Below, piece by piece: positions 24,009 through 33,832 of a stretch of 64,000 nucleotides of DNA (position 1 is its first letter; every line of letters starts with the position of its first letter). The position numbers and the translations under genes are program-made. Source of the stretch: Ardenticatenaceae bacterium (lineage in GTDB: Bacteria; Chloroflexota; Anaerolineae; Promineifilales; Promineifilaceae); the NCBI GenBank assembly GCA_020634245.1, contig JACKCC010000006.1:124001-188000 (forward strand). The letters are read 5' to 3'. The notes under the pieces were generated by a model, which saw nothing but the letters and a program-made list of their open reading frames with translations, did not search any database and was not told where the DNA came from.

Positions 24009-25300
24009 ATTGGGAAAACATTTATCGCCGGAAAGTGACCGATGTCGCCGATGCACTTAGCGTCATAGAATCCGGCAATCGCATTTACATTGGCGGCGGC
24101 GCGGGCGTACCTCAATCATTGACACAGGGACTCACATCGCGGGCTGGGGAACTGCGCGATGTCGAGCTGACTCACATTCTCACCTTCGCCGAGGCGCCCT
24201 ATGTCGCGCCTGAATTTGCCGAAAGTTTCCGTGTCAATGCCCTTTTCATTGGGCCAAATGTTCGCAAAGCGATTCATCAGGGCCGGGCCGACTTTACGCC
24301 AGTTTTTCTGAATGAAATACCGGGAATGTTTCGCGATGGTCCACTGAATCTGGATGTGGCGCTGGTTTCCATCTCGCCGCCCGACGAGCACGGCTTTTGC
24401 TGTTTTGGTGTCGAAGTTGGCACCACAAAACCGGCGGCCGAATCAGCGCGCATAGTAGTTGCTGAAGTGAATCGGCAGATGCCGCGTACTCTGGGTGACA
24501 GCTTTATTCACGTGAGTCGTCTACACAAAATCGTCGAAGTTGACCATCCAATCCCGGAAGCGCCTCAGGGCGGGGCAACTGAAGAGCATTTGTTAATTGG
24601 CCAGCATATTGCCAGTATGATTCCGGACGGGGCGACGCTGCAAATGGGTATTGGCAGTATCCCCGATGCGGTTTTGCACCATTTAGGTAGCCACAAGGAC
24701 TTGGGAATTCATACCGAATTATTCTCTGACGGTGTGATTAATATGGTGGAGCAGGGCGTGATTACCTGCGCTCGCAAAACCTTCCATCCGGGTAAAATCG
24801 TTTCTGGATTTTTGTTTGGCACAAAGCGGCTTTATGAGTTTGTGCATAATAATCCGCTCATCGAAATGCACCCGACTGATTATGTCAATGACCCCTTTAA
24901 CATTGCCCAAAATGACAAGATGGTGGCCATCAATTCGGCCGTTGAGGTTGATTTGACGGGCCAGGTGTGTGCCGATTCGATAGGCTCGCGTTTTTACAGC
25001 GGTGTCGGCGGGCAGGTTGATTTTATTCGAGGAGCGGCCCGATCAAAAGGCGGACTGCCGATTATTGCTTTTATGGCCACAGCCAAGGGTGGTGAAATTA
25101 GCCGCATTGTGCCTACGTTAAGTCAGGGGGCCGGTGTTGTTACAACGCGGAATGATGTGCATTATGTGGTGACGGAATATGGTGTTGCTTCTTTGCACGG
25201 CAAGACCGTGCGGCAGCGGGCTTTGGAATTGATTAATATTGCTCATCCACAGTTCCGTGATGAATTGACTGAGGCAGGGAAGAAGCTGGGTTATTTATAG
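24005..25300 (+). CDS. Acetyl-CoA hydrolase/transferase family (4-hydroxybutyrate CoA-transferase-like)
   Basis: A 431-residue CoA-transferase of family I. The glycine-rich IYIGGGAGVPQSL (about 28-40) and central LQMGIGSIPDAVLHHL (about 217-232) belong to the CoA site; the catalytic Glu is expected in TELFSDGVINMVE. The C-terminal GVGGQVDFIRGAARSKGG block is diagnostic. It transfers CoA between acetyl/butyryl-type acids. The ATGA overlap with the alanine dehydrogenase gene implies coupling, perhaps a route from amino-acid carbon to acyl-CoA and fermentation acids. Confidence 0.9.
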   Translation: MNWENIYRRKVTDVADALSVIESGNRIYIGGGAGVPQSLTQGLTSRAGELRDVELTHILTFAEAPYVAPEFAESFRVNALFIGPNVRKAIHQGRADFTPVFLNEIPGMFRDGPLNLDVALVSISPPDEHGFCCFGVEVGTTKPAAESARIVVAEVNRQMPRTLGDSFIHVSRLHKIVEVDHPIPEAPQGGATEEHLLIGQHIASMIPDGATLQMGIGSIPDAVLHHLGSHKDLGIHTELFSDGVINMVEQGVITCARKTFHPGKIVSGFLFGTKRLYEFVHNNPLIEMHPTDYVNDPFNIAQNDKMVAINSAVEVDLTGQVCADSIGSRFYSGVGGQVDFIRGAARSKGGLPIIAFMATAKGGEISRIVPTLSQGAGVVTTRNDVHYVVTEYGVASLHGKTVRQRALELINIAHPQFRDELTEAGKKLGYL

Positions 25301-25362
25301 ACTGCTGCTGGATATACCTGAAGTAAATAGCAAACATTTCCAGTCCTCTGATGAATTCTGGG

Positions 25363-25425
25363 GTAGGGGCGCGGCCTTGTGTCCGCCCAGCCAGGGGCGA
25401 CCACAAGGGTACGCCTTTACAACCA
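25363..25425. repeat. GTAGGGGCG-type interspersed repeat
   Basis: 25363-25388 matches the copy within moeA (8965-8990). A partly inverted segment follows (AGGGGCGACCACAAGGGTACGCCT). It lies in the spacer after the CoA-transferase gene. Confidence 0.55.
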
Positions 25426-25446
25426 CATAAAACCGCAGAGAACTAC

Positions 25447-25503
25447 ATTTCCCCGGAAACTGTGTACCAGACCATTGATCTGTTTGAGAGTTTCCGGGGA
25501 AAT
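25447..25503. terminator. Long-loop inverted repeat between convergent genes
   Basis: The 15-bp arms ATTTCCCCGGAAACT (25447-25461) and AGTTTCCGGGGAAAT (25489-25503) are perfect and flank 27 bases. They are close in sequence to the stem at 19909-19942. Confidence 0.65.
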
Positions 25504-25507
25504 TAAA

Positions 25508-25539
25508 AACTGTGAGTGCTATTCACTCACAGTTTTTTT
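25508..25539. terminator. Bidirectional intrinsic terminator
   Basis: The 11-bp stem AACTGTGAGTG/CACTCACAGTT has a 5-base loop, followed by a T7 run and preceded by an A-run. It serves the CoA-transferase gene (+) and the PAS-GAF kinase gene (-). Confidence 0.88.
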
Positions 25540-25555
25540 GTTGTTTGAGGGACTT

Positions 25556-27337
25556 TTATGCTTCGAGTTGTTCGATTTTGTCGAGGGGGAGGGCAATGAA
25601 GAAGGTTGTGCCTTGATCTTTGCCGGCGCTTTTGGCCCAGATACGGCCGTCATGCGCGTCAACGATTGCTTTACACAGGGCTAGTCCGATACCCGCTCCG
25701 GCTTTGGCCTGACCGCTGCTTTTTACCTGATAGAACCGCTCGAAAATTTGTGCTGCTTTTTCCGGCTCGATGCCCAAACCCTGGTCGGTAATGGAGACAA
25801 TTAATTCAGTTCCCTCTGACCAGGCATTGACCATGATTTTGCTGCCTACAGGGCTGAATTTCAGGGCATTATCTAACAGATTGGTGAATACCTGGTCCAG
25901 TAGACTGGCATCGGCCGTAATGATCGGCAATTTGTCTGGAATCTGGAGTTGAAGCCGGATATTTTTGTTGGTTGTTAATATTTGCCATGACTGGATGGTT
26001 TCGTGCAGGTGTTGATTTAGATTGAATTCGGTTTTGTCTAAGGTATCTTTGCCTACAGTCTGTAGTTTGAAAAGACGGTTAACCAGGGTGAGTAGTTGTT
26101 CGCCTTTTTTATCGATGACGTTCAAGGCATTGGCTTGTTCGTCGTTTAGCGTACCCAGGAAACCTTCTTTGAGTAATTCAGCATACCCTTTAATCAATGC
26201 TAGCGGGGAGCGAAGATCGTGAGAGACATCTTGCATTATCTCATGTTTTGTTCTGAGAATGCGCTGTAATTCATCATTAGTCCGCCCTAATTTTTGATGT
26301 AATTGGGATTGTTGAATGGCTATGGTTAACGTTTCAGCAATTTCCCGGATGATTTCGATTTGTTCTGGTTCGAAGACGGCGGGGTTATTGGCGGCTAACT
26401 GCAAAACGCCAATGTTGTACTCGCCTGCTTTGAGGGGGACATTCATGTAAGAATCCAGGTCTTGTTCGGCCCACTGTTCTTCGATAACAGCGCGATTGTC
26501 CAGGCTTTTTAGGGATTGGACGACGAAAAATTTGCCGAGCGGGCGTTCTTCGCATTGGGTAACGGCCGTTTCCGGGATTTTCTGTCCATTTTCCAAATCG
26601 GTCTCTGTATTGTTGTTGGCAATGGAAGCCAGAACCAGGAGCTGATCCGTTTCTGGTGTTTTAATAAGGAGATGGGCTTGCTGGTAAGGGACCAGCGGTT
26701 GAATACGTTTTAATGTAGCCTGGGCTATTTCTTCAGGGGAATCGGCGGCCAGGATGGCTTTGTTGATAGCGTTGAGGGCGACTAATCGGCCGTTTTGCCG
26801 GTACAGCGCTTGTTCAGCCCGTTTACGCACACTGATGTCCTTCAAAATGACCACCAGGTTCCGATGCCCTTCCGGCGTGTTATCTTTCATTGACACCGGC
26901 TGGATGCGCGCCGAAATAAACCGGTTGAGGGTTTTGTCGTAAGTTTCTTCCTCGATGACGTATTCAGCCCCAGCACTGTTAACGGCCTGGTGAATGGCGT
27001 TACTCAGATAACAGGGCTGTTGGCAATGGGGATGAACAAGGCTGTGATAGCTGCGATCAATGACTGTTTTGACGTCACCGAATCCCCACTTTTCGATGGT
27101 GCGATTGGTGCGGACGATACGGCCGTTTTCATCAATAATACAAATCAGTTCTGGTAACGCATCTACCGTCGACTCCCATTCCCGTTTAGCCCGTTCGACT
27201 TTGGAAAAGGTTTCATTTATTACAATTTCTGCTTGTTCGTCACCCTTGAATTTGTTTAACAGCAAACCCAGGCTGCCCAAGAGGTTGGTTGTATCCTTGT
27301 TTGTAAAAGGGTCCTCTTTCACGGAAAAATTTACCAT
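25556..27337 (-). CDS. PAS-GAF sensor histidine kinase
   Basis: A 593-residue soluble kinase. A PAS domain (about 55-170; LPELICIIDENGRIVRTNR) is followed by a GAF domain (about 190-345), a HisKA helix with phospho-His in MQDVSHDLRSPLALIKGY (about H377) and an HATPase domain with FTNLLDNALKFSP, DQGLGIEP and GAGIGLALCKA. The PAS region contains VHPHCQQPCYLS, a cysteine/histidine cluster that may be a metal or redox site. No membrane helix is present. The upstream region carries the GAAATTAGTCAT box (27566-27577) shared with the two peptidase genes and the other kinase gene. Confidence 0.92.
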   Translation of the reverse strand: MVNFSVKEDPFTNKDTTNLLGSLGLLLNKFKGDEQAEIVINETFSKVERAKREWESTVDALPELICIIDENGRIVRTNRTIEKWGFGDVKTVIDRSYHSLVHPHCQQPCYLSNAIHQAVNSAGAEYVIEEETYDKTLNRFISARIQPVSMKDNTPEGHRNLVVILKDISVRKRAEQALYRQNGRLVALNAINKAILAADSPEEIAQATLKRIQPLVPYQQAHLLIKTPETDQLLVLASIANNNTETDLENGQKIPETAVTQCEERPLGKFFVVQSLKSLDNRAVIEEQWAEQDLDSYMNVPLKAGEYNIGVLQLAANNPAVFEPEQIEIIREIAETLTIAIQQSQLHQKLGRTNDELQRILRTKHEIMQDVSHDLRSPLALIKGYAELLKEGFLGTLNDEQANALNVIDKKGEQLLTLVNRLFKLQTVGKDTLDKTEFNLNQHLHETIQSWQILTTNKNIRLQLQIPDKLPIITADASLLDQVFTNLLDNALKFSPVGSKIMVNAWSEGTELIVSITDQGLGIEPEKAAQIFERFYQVKSSGQAKAGAGIGLALCKAIVDAHDGRIWAKSAGKDQGTTFFIALPLDKIEQLEA

Positions 27338-27565
27338 CGCATTATCCTAAATAGAAACTTCTGTGATGCCTGGCAAATTGTGATGCCTATGTGATCTTTT
27401 CAGTCACGGATGGAGCGACCTGTCTGCGATGGGTTTAGGTGAGATTTGTGGCTGCAATGGGTCAACTCGTTGCCGTGATTTGCTTCAATATTTGCTTGTG
27501 CATCTAGCCATGAGTATAGATATCAATAATTACATTTTCTGTTTCAAACGGCCGTTCTTGTATAA

Positions 27566-27577
27566 GAAATTAGTCAT
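27566..27577 (-). promoter_or_regulatory. AATTAGTC box upstream of the PAS-GAF kinase
   Basis: GAAATTAGTCAT (minus strand ATGACTAATTTC) lies about 230 bases before the start. A TGTAAT element follows about 31 bases downstream on the minus strand. Same orientation and core as the boxes at 30558, 33881 and 35343. Confidence 0.5.
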
Positions 27578-27602
27578 GAAACGGTTGCCATAAATCAAAA
27601 CA

Positions 27603-27625
27603 GGGCTGGTAAATTTTACCAACCC
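27603..27625 (-). terminator. Terminator-like stem after the first S8 peptidase gene
   Basis: GGGCTGGTAAA and TTTACCAACCC pair with one wobble. On the minus strand the stem is followed by TGTTTTGATTT. It lies 32 bases after the stop. Confidence 0.6.
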
Positions 27626-27656
27626 CGTTGATGGTATCGAACAATTAAACTGGAAA

Positions 27657-30446
27657 TTACTCTAAATTCACGCTGCCCCAGTTTACGGAACCCCAATTCA
27701 CGCTGCCCCAATTGACGGAACCCCAGTTAACACTGCCCCAATTGACGGAACCCCAGTTAACGCTGCCCCAGTTGACGGAACCCCAATTGACGCTGCCCCA
27801 GTTGACAGAACCCCAGTTAACACTGCCCCAATTGACCGAATTCCAGTCAACGGCATCCCAATCGACGGCATCCCAATTGACAGCATCCCAATCGACGTTA
27901 CTCCAGTCGATATATTCATCGCCATTGACGCTGGCCCAGTAGGCGATGAGAGCCATTTTTGCCAGCAGCATATTGGGGATGACGTCCTGATTAGCCGATT
28001 CTGTAGTGGGTGTGGTAACGGCCGCATACACATCCATGTACGGGTAATCGCCATAAAGCAAGGTTCTCATTGTGCTTCCCGTGTGGGTCAAACGGTATTT
28101 GACCTGATCAGGCGTCAGATTCGGTTCGCTTTGCAGCAGCAAGGCCACCGCGCCGGAAACCATCGGTGCCGACATGGAAGTGCCGCTGGCCCGGAAGTAC
28201 ATATTTTCGACAAAATTACTCGGGTAATCGTTGCGCCACCAGGATTTGTTGGAAAGCGTGGCCACGATGTTCCTGCCGGGAGCGATAATTTCCGGTTTAT
28301 TGTAGCCGTCCATCGTGACGCCGCGCGAGGAAAACACAGCCATGTAGTCGTCCGCACGGTTTGAGTTACCATTTTCCTCACTGGCGCCCACGGTAATGAT
28401 GTAAGGATCATTGGCCGGTGCGGCGTTAATCGTGTTGTAGAAACCGTTTATCCAGTTGCCCGCCGAAGCGACCACAACGATGTTATTGAGCCACAGAATT
28501 TCAACGGCCGTATTCAATGGGCTGTCGTGATACGATTGCGCGACAGTCGAATTAATGGAGAGATTGACGACCCGAATGTTGTAAACCGGCTCGTACATCG
28601 TACCCTTGAGATCGTAAATCCATTGCAAAGCGGCCACAACATCCGATTCATATGCCATGCCATTGTCATCGGCCACTTTCAGGCTGAGAAGTTTGGCGTG
28701 GGGGGCGACCCCCTTGTAAAAGCCGTCTGAATTCATCCCCATACCGGCGGCAATGCTGGCGACATGAGTGCCGTGCCCATAAGTATCCAAAGCCAGGCTG
28801 GATTCGATGTTAAAGGAAACGTTGGTCATCAGACGCATGCTGGCAATGCTGTAATCGTCCGGCTCTTTTTTGAAATCATTTTCCGGCGAAATGCCGCTGT
28901 CGATGACGGCAATACCGATGGCATCACCCTTGATCCCCATGGCCCAAACGGCAGGTACATTCAAGGTGTCCAGGTAATAGTTGGGCGGCATGGGCATGGG
29001 CGGTGTGTTGAAATCGATGTTTGCTTTGAAGATGTACCCATTATCGTAGTCGCTGCCGCTGTCGTTGAAATTGGCGGTGAAGCGTACGGCCGTTTCCGCC
29101 GAAATAAATGGCGAAATGTTGTACGAGACTTCTGTGAAAGCGCTGTCAATCGACCCGCCATAGAACCGGTCAACTTCAACCCAGGTCTGACCGCCGTCAC
29201 TCGAAATTTCCGCTGCCAGATAGTCATCGGCTTCCATCGCGCCGCGACGGTATCCAAACGTCAGTTTGGCTGCCGTGGCCCCTGAAAGATTAACGGTGCG
29301 CCAAAGGCCGTGTACCGGATTCCAACTGCTGCCGTATTCGAAAAAGGCGTGACGCTGCCAGCCATCAAGGTAACTGACTCGGACGTCCCCGGTGGTAGTA
29401 GCACCATCGTCGTTGATTTCCATCCAGGGTGAACTCCAGTTGCGGGAGCCGCTGTTATTCTTGTAGTTGTAGGCGACATAGGTGTACAGGTCGTCTTGAA
29501 CGTTGAATGTAAAGTCAATGCCGTCCAGCGCATCCAATCCTGGCAATTCTTCGGTAGGCGGTGGTGTGGGCGGTGTTTCGACAATTGACCAGGTATAGGC
29601 AATTTCTAAATTGTCTACGTAAAGATAATCGTAGCTGCCCAGCGAATCGGAGGTGGCGAACCGAATAATGGTATCGCTGCCGGCATAGTCGATGATGTTA
29701 TAGCTGGCTGACCGCATGCTGCTGTCATTGGCCGGGCCGGTGAAGCTGTCCAGTTTGGTCCAGGAAGCACCGCCGTCGGCCGAGATTTCCAGGTCGATGT
29801 AATCTGATGAGCGATCCAGGCTGCTGCGGCGGTAGTCAAAACTGAGCACGGCCGTTTCCGCATCCGAAAGGTCTACCGCTCGTTCAATACCGCGCCGGCT
29901 GTATTTAAGCCGTAATTGATTGTTATAAATGCTGACGCTGCCGTATTTTGGTCCATCGCTTTCGCCGATTTCGAGCCAGTCGCCCGCCCATACGGCCGTT
30001 CCATTATTGTTGCTGTAAGCGACAGTGCCAAACTCATCCCGCACCGTCTCGTTAACGACTGAACTGCTCTGCACGCCGCCATCCAGTGAAACCCAATTCA
30101 CCCCTTCGTTTTGGGCCAGAATGGGTACGGCCCCGGCCGGTAATTTGGCGGCAATGGCGTTGATCATGTGCAAATCATGGATGACCAGGCCATCTAGCTG
30201 GTTGATTACAGCGGTCAGGTCGGTGGCAACGGCCGTTTTCTGCACCATTACCCGCACTTCACTTTCCGGCTGCTCCATCGCCAGGGCCAGCAGCTCCGGC
30301 TGCACGTTTGTGGGCTGGGGCTGGGATGTGGCGGGTACGGCCGTTAACACGACCATCATCAAAGCCAAAAGGACTACCAAAACAGAAAACGAAATGTGAC
30401 GATTTTTTGCCGGTTGAGGGTTGGAGGGTTGGATTAAGCTTGTCAT
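27657..30446 (-). CDS. Secreted S8 (subtilisin-like) peptidase with SVNWGS tail
   Basis: A 929-residue protein with a signal peptide (about 20-42), an I9-like propeptide (about 50-125), two jelly-roll-like modules (about 130-275 and 305-480) and a subtilisin domain. The triad is Asp about 514 (IAVIDSGIS), His about 556 (YGHGTHVASIAAG) and Ser about 753 (SGTSMSAPMVSGAVAL). The C-terminus holds WDAVD/NWDAV variants and then 11 uniform VNWGS pentads to the last residue. The tail may attach the enzyme to the surface or interact with a partner; it has no LPXTG or known sorting signal. It is a paralogue of the next gene. Confidence 0.92.
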   Translation of the reverse strand: MTSLIQPSNPQPAKNRHISFSVLVVLLALMMVVLTAVPATSQPQPTNVQPELLALAMEQPESEVRVMVQKTAVATDLTAVINQLDGLVIHDLHMINAIAAKLPAGAVPILAQNEGVNWVSLDGGVQSSSVVNETVRDEFGTVAYSNNNGTAVWAGDWLEIGESDGPKYGSVSIYNNQLRLKYSRRGIERAVDLSDAETAVLSFDYRRSSLDRSSDYIDLEISADGGASWTKLDSFTGPANDSSMRSASYNIIDYAGSDTIIRFATSDSLGSYDYLYVDNLEIAYTWSIVETPPTPPPTEELPGLDALDGIDFTFNVQDDLYTYVAYNYKNNSGSRNWSSPWMEINDDGATTTGDVRVSYLDGWQRHAFFEYGSSWNPVHGLWRTVNLSGATAAKLTFGYRRGAMEADDYLAAEISSDGGQTWVEVDRFYGGSIDSAFTEVSYNISPFISAETAVRFTANFNDSGSDYDNGYIFKANIDFNTPPMPMPPNYYLDTLNVPAVWAMGIKGDAIGIAVIDSGISPENDFKKEPDDYSIASMRLMTNVSFNIESSLALDTYGHGTHVASIAAGMGMNSDGFYKGVAPHAKLLSLKVADDNGMAYESDVVAALQWIYDLKGTMYEPVYNIRVVNLSINSTVAQSYHDSPLNTAVEILWLNNIVVVASAGNWINGFYNTINAAPANDPYIITVGASEENGNSNRADDYMAVFSSRGVTMDGYNKPEIIAPGRNIVATLSNKSWWRNDYPSNFVENMYFRASGTSMSAPMVSGAVALLLQSEPNLTPDQVKYRLTHTGSTMRTLLYGDYPYMDVYAAVTTPTTESANQDVIPNMLLAKMALIAYWASVNGDEYIDWSNVDWDAVNWDAVDWDAVDWNSVNWGSVNWGSVNWGSVNWGSVNWGSVNWGSVNWGSVNWGSVNWGSVNWGSVNWGSVNLE
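27661..27850 (-). repeat. 15-bp coding tandem repeat with 30-bp higher-order period
   Basis: Eleven 15-base units encode VNWGS. Synonymous Gly-Ser codons alternate GGC-AGC and GGT-TCC from unit to unit, so the DNA repeat is really 30 bp. Degenerate older units (WDAV, WNS) lie on the 5' side of the gene's sense strand. Confidence 0.9.
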
Positions 30447-30557
30447 GGGACACTCCTCAGTGTGATGCTTCAGATACTGCGATTCTTTCTTCTCTTCTTC
30501 GATGAAAACAGCAAGCTGTTACCATGATTTTCGTTTTAATCTTTTTTCCCTTAAATA

Positions 30558-30570
30558 GGTAATTAGTCCT
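30558..30570 (-). promoter_or_regulatory. AATTAGTC box upstream of the first S8 peptidase
   Basis: GGTAATTAGTCCT (minus strand AGGACTAATTACC) lies about 115 bases before the start. A TGGTAAC element lies about 33 bases further on. It is one of four matching boxes. Confidence 0.55.
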
Positions 30571-30583
30571 TTGGTAAGAGAAA

Positions 30584-30611
30584 ATCAGGGCCAGTTGTGA
30601 CCGGCCCTGAT
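30584..30611 (-). terminator. Terminator-like stem after the second S8 peptidase gene
   Basis: The stem ATCAGGGCC/GGCCCTGAT is perfect, with a 10-base loop. On the minus strand TTTTCTCTT follows. It is 26 bases after the stop. Confidence 0.7.
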
Positions 30612-30637
30612 CAGGATTTCATATAGTTTGAGGACAA

Positions 30638-30760
30638 TTAGCTGCCCCAGTTAACCGACCCCCAGTTAACCGATCCCCAATTGACGCTGCCCCAGTTAAC
30701 CGACCCCCAGTTGACACTGCCCCAATTTACCGACCCCCAGTTGACGCTGCTCCAATTGAT
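30638..30760 (-). repeat. Second SVNWGS coding tandem repeat
   Basis: Eight 15-base units encode VNWGS or the SNWSS-like first unit. The alternation of AGC with TCG serine codons again gives a 30-bp period. Confidence 0.85.
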
Positions 30761-33727
30761 AGGCTCACTGCCGCTCCACAGGAGTTTGCTGGCCGGTATA
30801 CCCGTATTGGCGGTAGCTGTGGTTGTGCCGTTTATAGCGGCCGGTACATCCAGGTAAGCAACCGATTTAGGTCCAGGTGTGGGAGTGGCAAAATAGCTGC
30901 CAGTGGCCATCAGGCGGTATTTCACCTGATCCGGGTTTAGGCCCGGTTCATCTTGCAGCAGCAGCGCCACCACACCAGAAGCCACGCCGGAAGACATAGA
31001 CGTACCCGACATGCGGAAGTAACTATTGCCGTCTGGTCCAACAACCACGTGGTCCGGGTGCTCCAGTGTGAGATTACTGTCATCACTGGCCAGCAGACTG
31101 ACGATGTCCACCCCAGGAGCCAGTACGTCCGGTTTTTGGAAACCAGCCTGCGTGTTGCCATGCGCCGAAAAGGATGCCAGAATATCGTCACTGGTTCCGA
31201 CTGTTTCCATGTCATCCGTTGCCCCAACAGTGATGAAGAAAGGATCGTTGGATGGAGCATACAAATACCCATCGGCGCTGTTACCGTTGTTTCCGGCGGA
31301 TACAACGACGGTGATACCATTGAACCATAGGATTTCCAGTGCAGCGTCCAGCGGGCTTTTATCGTAGGATTCCACGACGGCTGAATTTAAGGACACATTG
31401 ACAACGCGAATGTTGTACGCTTGGTGGTTTTCGTAAATCCACTGAATACCGGCAACAACATCGGAAGTGTAGCCAGCGCCGTGATCGTCGATAACTTTCA
31501 CGTCAACCAGATTGGCTTGGGGAGCCACGCCCATGTAGATGCCATTGGATTGCAGCCCATTCCCGGCAATAGAACCGGCAACGTGGGTACCATGCCCGTA
31601 CAGGTCGTCGGGCGATTTGTTGTCGGTGATGAACTTCACGTGAGTCAGAATACGCGAGTTCCCGGATCCATCGGTCAAATCAATATGGTTGGCGATGCCG
31701 CTGTCGATGACAGCAACCGTTATACCCTGCCCTTGCAAATAGGGGGCCTGGTTCCAAACCTGGTCGGCGCGGATGGCCTGGACGTAAGTGCTGTCTAAAT
31801 TGGCTGTATCGATGCACTCGGCGCAGGTATGGGCGATTTGCACGTTGTCGAAGAAAGTCAAATTGAGTAATCCCCAGTTTTTGCTGCGGTTTTCCAACCG
31901 GATGGTGGTGTTGGCCGAAATGTAATCGCTGATGTCGTACTGCGCCTTACCTGCCTGCGTGCCGCCGAGGCGATCCAGTTCAACGAAGGGGCCGTTTATG
32001 TCTTTGGCGACAAGAATAGAGATGGTTTCATTAAAGCCCAGCCCCAATGTTTGCCAGTCAAAGCTTAAAGTTGCCTGGGTTGAACCGGAAAGGTCTGCCG
32101 TCCGGTAAGCGTAATCGCGGTATTGATTGATACCCTGGAAAGTCAGACGTCCGCCAGCGATGTAAATAAGGCCTATGGCCGCGCTGCCGCCACCGGCGTC
32201 GTAACCATGCCAGGTATCGCGCCAGGGCTGAGAGCCGTTGTTGTTACCCCAGTCAATGATGCTGAAGTTATCGCGGACTGTTTCTGCTTCCGGGGCCAAA
32301 GAGGTGCTGGAGAATTCGATTTGCACGTTATCGATGTAGGCATATTCGAATTGTTCCCAGTACTGACCGGTGTTGCCAAATTTAACGGCCGTATTCACCG
32401 ACAGGTATTGGCTAATGTCAAATTGGGCCGAACCGCTCTTGGAACCCGTGTAAGCGGCCAATTCCGTAAAATTGATGCCATCTTTGGAAACAAGAACGGA
32501 AATTGCCTCGCCATCATCCAGGCCCAGGGTCTGCCAATCAAAGCGCAGGGTAGCGCTGCCATAGTCGGACATGTCAGCATGACGGGTGATATTTTCATCA
32601 TAGGCCCAATGGAAGGATAAACGGCCGTTTTGCACATAAACATACCCGCCCGATGCGCCATTCCCGCCATAAGGATCATATTCCTGCCAGGAATCCTTCC
32701 ATAGGACTGAACCGTCATTGTTGCTGTAAGAAACCACACTAAACGCATCGCGGATGATTTCGTTATTAGTCGTGAACGTAGCTGCATCCAGTGCGGGGAT
32801 TTGAGCTGCATTAGCATCGCCTGATGTCATTACAATGGGCAGCATCACCTGGTGAGTCAGTTCAATCGCCTGACGCTCGCTGACCAGCATCTGATATTCA
32901 ACTTGAACATAGTCGAGGTAGAATTTGCTTTCTGCCGCGAACTCAGCCGAACTGACAAACCGTAGATAGAATTCGCCGCCCAAAAATGCGGAAACATCAT
33001 AGTTGGCAAACATTACATTGGGGTCGGTAGCCGGGCCGGTCAGTCGATCTAGTTCCGCCCAATTGCTGCCATCTTGCGAAACTTCTATTGTGATGGTGTC
33101 GGCCGCTGTTTCAAACCCTTTGCGCCGGTAGCCGAAACTGAGTACGGCACTGCTGCCTTCGCTCAAATCGAATTGGCCCTGAATGCCGTTTTCAGCACCC
33201 TGGATGCGCAAACCGTTAAGCGCCCCGCCTAAAAAGCTGGCAAGCGCCACATCACCGGCTTGCGGGCCGTCTGCTTCACCAATTTCCGCCCACCGATCAT
33301 CCAATTCTTGATCATTAAAGTCAGAGCGATAGGAAAATGTATTGGTAGAATCGCTGACTTTCATGACCGGGCCGTCAAAGCTAATCCAATTCACCTCAGG
33401 TGATTGCGCCAGTTCCATGACAGCCTGGGCCGGAATCTGGGCCGCAAATGCATTAAGGATATGCAAATCCTTCGTGACCACAGCTCCCAGATTTTCCGCC
33501 AGCGCATAAGCGGATTCGCTATCGCCAGTTTTTTGTACGATGACTTCCACCATAGAGTCTGGCTCTTCGGCCGCCAGGTTCAGCAAAATTGGCTGAACTT
33601 TTGCGGCAGCGACCTCTGTTTTTGGCCCTGGTACTGCTAGAACCAAGAGAATGATCAGGTTCATGGCAAGGAATAATGCTTTTGTGGCATTACCTCCCCA
33701 ATTGACACTTCGATTTCTCTTGTTCAT
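30638..33727 (-). CDS. Second secreted S8 peptidase with SVNWGS tail
   Basis: A 1029-residue paralogue of the preceding peptidase: signal peptide (about 15-38), I9-like propeptide (about 45-125), three jelly-roll-like modules (about 130-285, 325-480 and 490-645), then the catalytic domain with Asp about 673 (VAVIDSGIANH), His about 713 (YGHGTHVAGSIAG) and Ser about 908 (SGTSMSSGVASG). The tail has eight SVNWGS-type units and ends inside a unit. Gly-Ser codons alternate AGC and TCG, unlike the AGC/TCC of the paralogue, so each array expanded on its own. Upstream carries GGAAATTAGTCCT (33881-33893). Confidence 0.92.
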   Translation of the reverse strand: MNKRNRSVNWGGNATKALFLAMNLIILLVLAVPGPKTEVAAAKVQPILLNLAAEEPDSMVEVIVQKTGDSESAYALAENLGAVVTKDLHILNAFAAQIPAQAVMELAQSPEVNWISFDGPVMKVSDSTNTFSYRSDFNDQELDDRWAEIGEADGPQAGDVALASFLGGALNGLRIQGAENGIQGQFDLSEGSSAVLSFGYRRKGFETAADTITIEVSQDGSNWAELDRLTGPATDPNVMFANYDVSAFLGGEFYLRFVSSAEFAAESKFYLDYVQVEYQMLVSERQAIELTHQVMLPIVMTSGDANAAQIPALDAATFTTNNEIIRDAFSVVSYSNNDGSVLWKDSWQEYDPYGGNGASGGYVYVQNGRLSFHWAYDENITRHADMSDYGSATLRFDWQTLGLDDGEAISVLVSKDGINFTELAAYTGSKSGSAQFDISQYLSVNTAVKFGNTGQYWEQFEYAYIDNVQIEFSSTSLAPEAETVRDNFSIIDWGNNNGSQPWRDTWHGYDAGGGSAAIGLIYIAGGRLTFQGINQYRDYAYRTADLSGSTQATLSFDWQTLGLGFNETISILVAKDINGPFVELDRLGGTQAGKAQYDISDYISANTTIRLENRSKNWGLLNLTFFDNVQIAHTCAECIDTANLDSTYVQAIRADQVWNQAPYLQGQGITVAVIDSGIANHIDLTDGSGNSRILTHVKFITDNKSPDDLYGHGTHVAGSIAGNGLQSNGIYMGVAPQANLVDVKVIDDHGAGYTSDVVAGIQWIYENHQAYNIRVVNVSLNSAVVESYDKSPLDAALEILWFNGITVVVSAGNNGNSADGYLYAPSNDPFFITVGATDDMETVGTSDDILASFSAHGNTQAGFQKPDVLAPGVDIVSLLASDDSNLTLEHPDHVVVGPDGNSYFRMSGTSMSSGVASGVVALLLQDEPGLNPDQVKYRLMATGSYFATPTPGPKSVAYLDVPAAINGTTTATANTGIPASKLLWSGSEPINWSSVNWGSVNWGSVNWGSVNWGSVNWGSVNWGSVNWGS

Positions 33728-33832
33728 GGTCTGTGCTTCCTCATTTGTCTTACTGATTGCTTGTGTTCAGCTAAAGACTTTTGCTCCAATACATCTATTA
33801 ATACAAATATTACTTACCAGTTTATGGAAGAA

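Noticed and set aside
27661..27942. CRISPR-like array or plus-strand gene (TEPQLTLPQ repeats) in the peptidase tail
   Set aside because: Units are contiguous 15-mers without spacers and encode VNWGS in the long minus-strand gene; the plus-strand frame is its antisense shadow.
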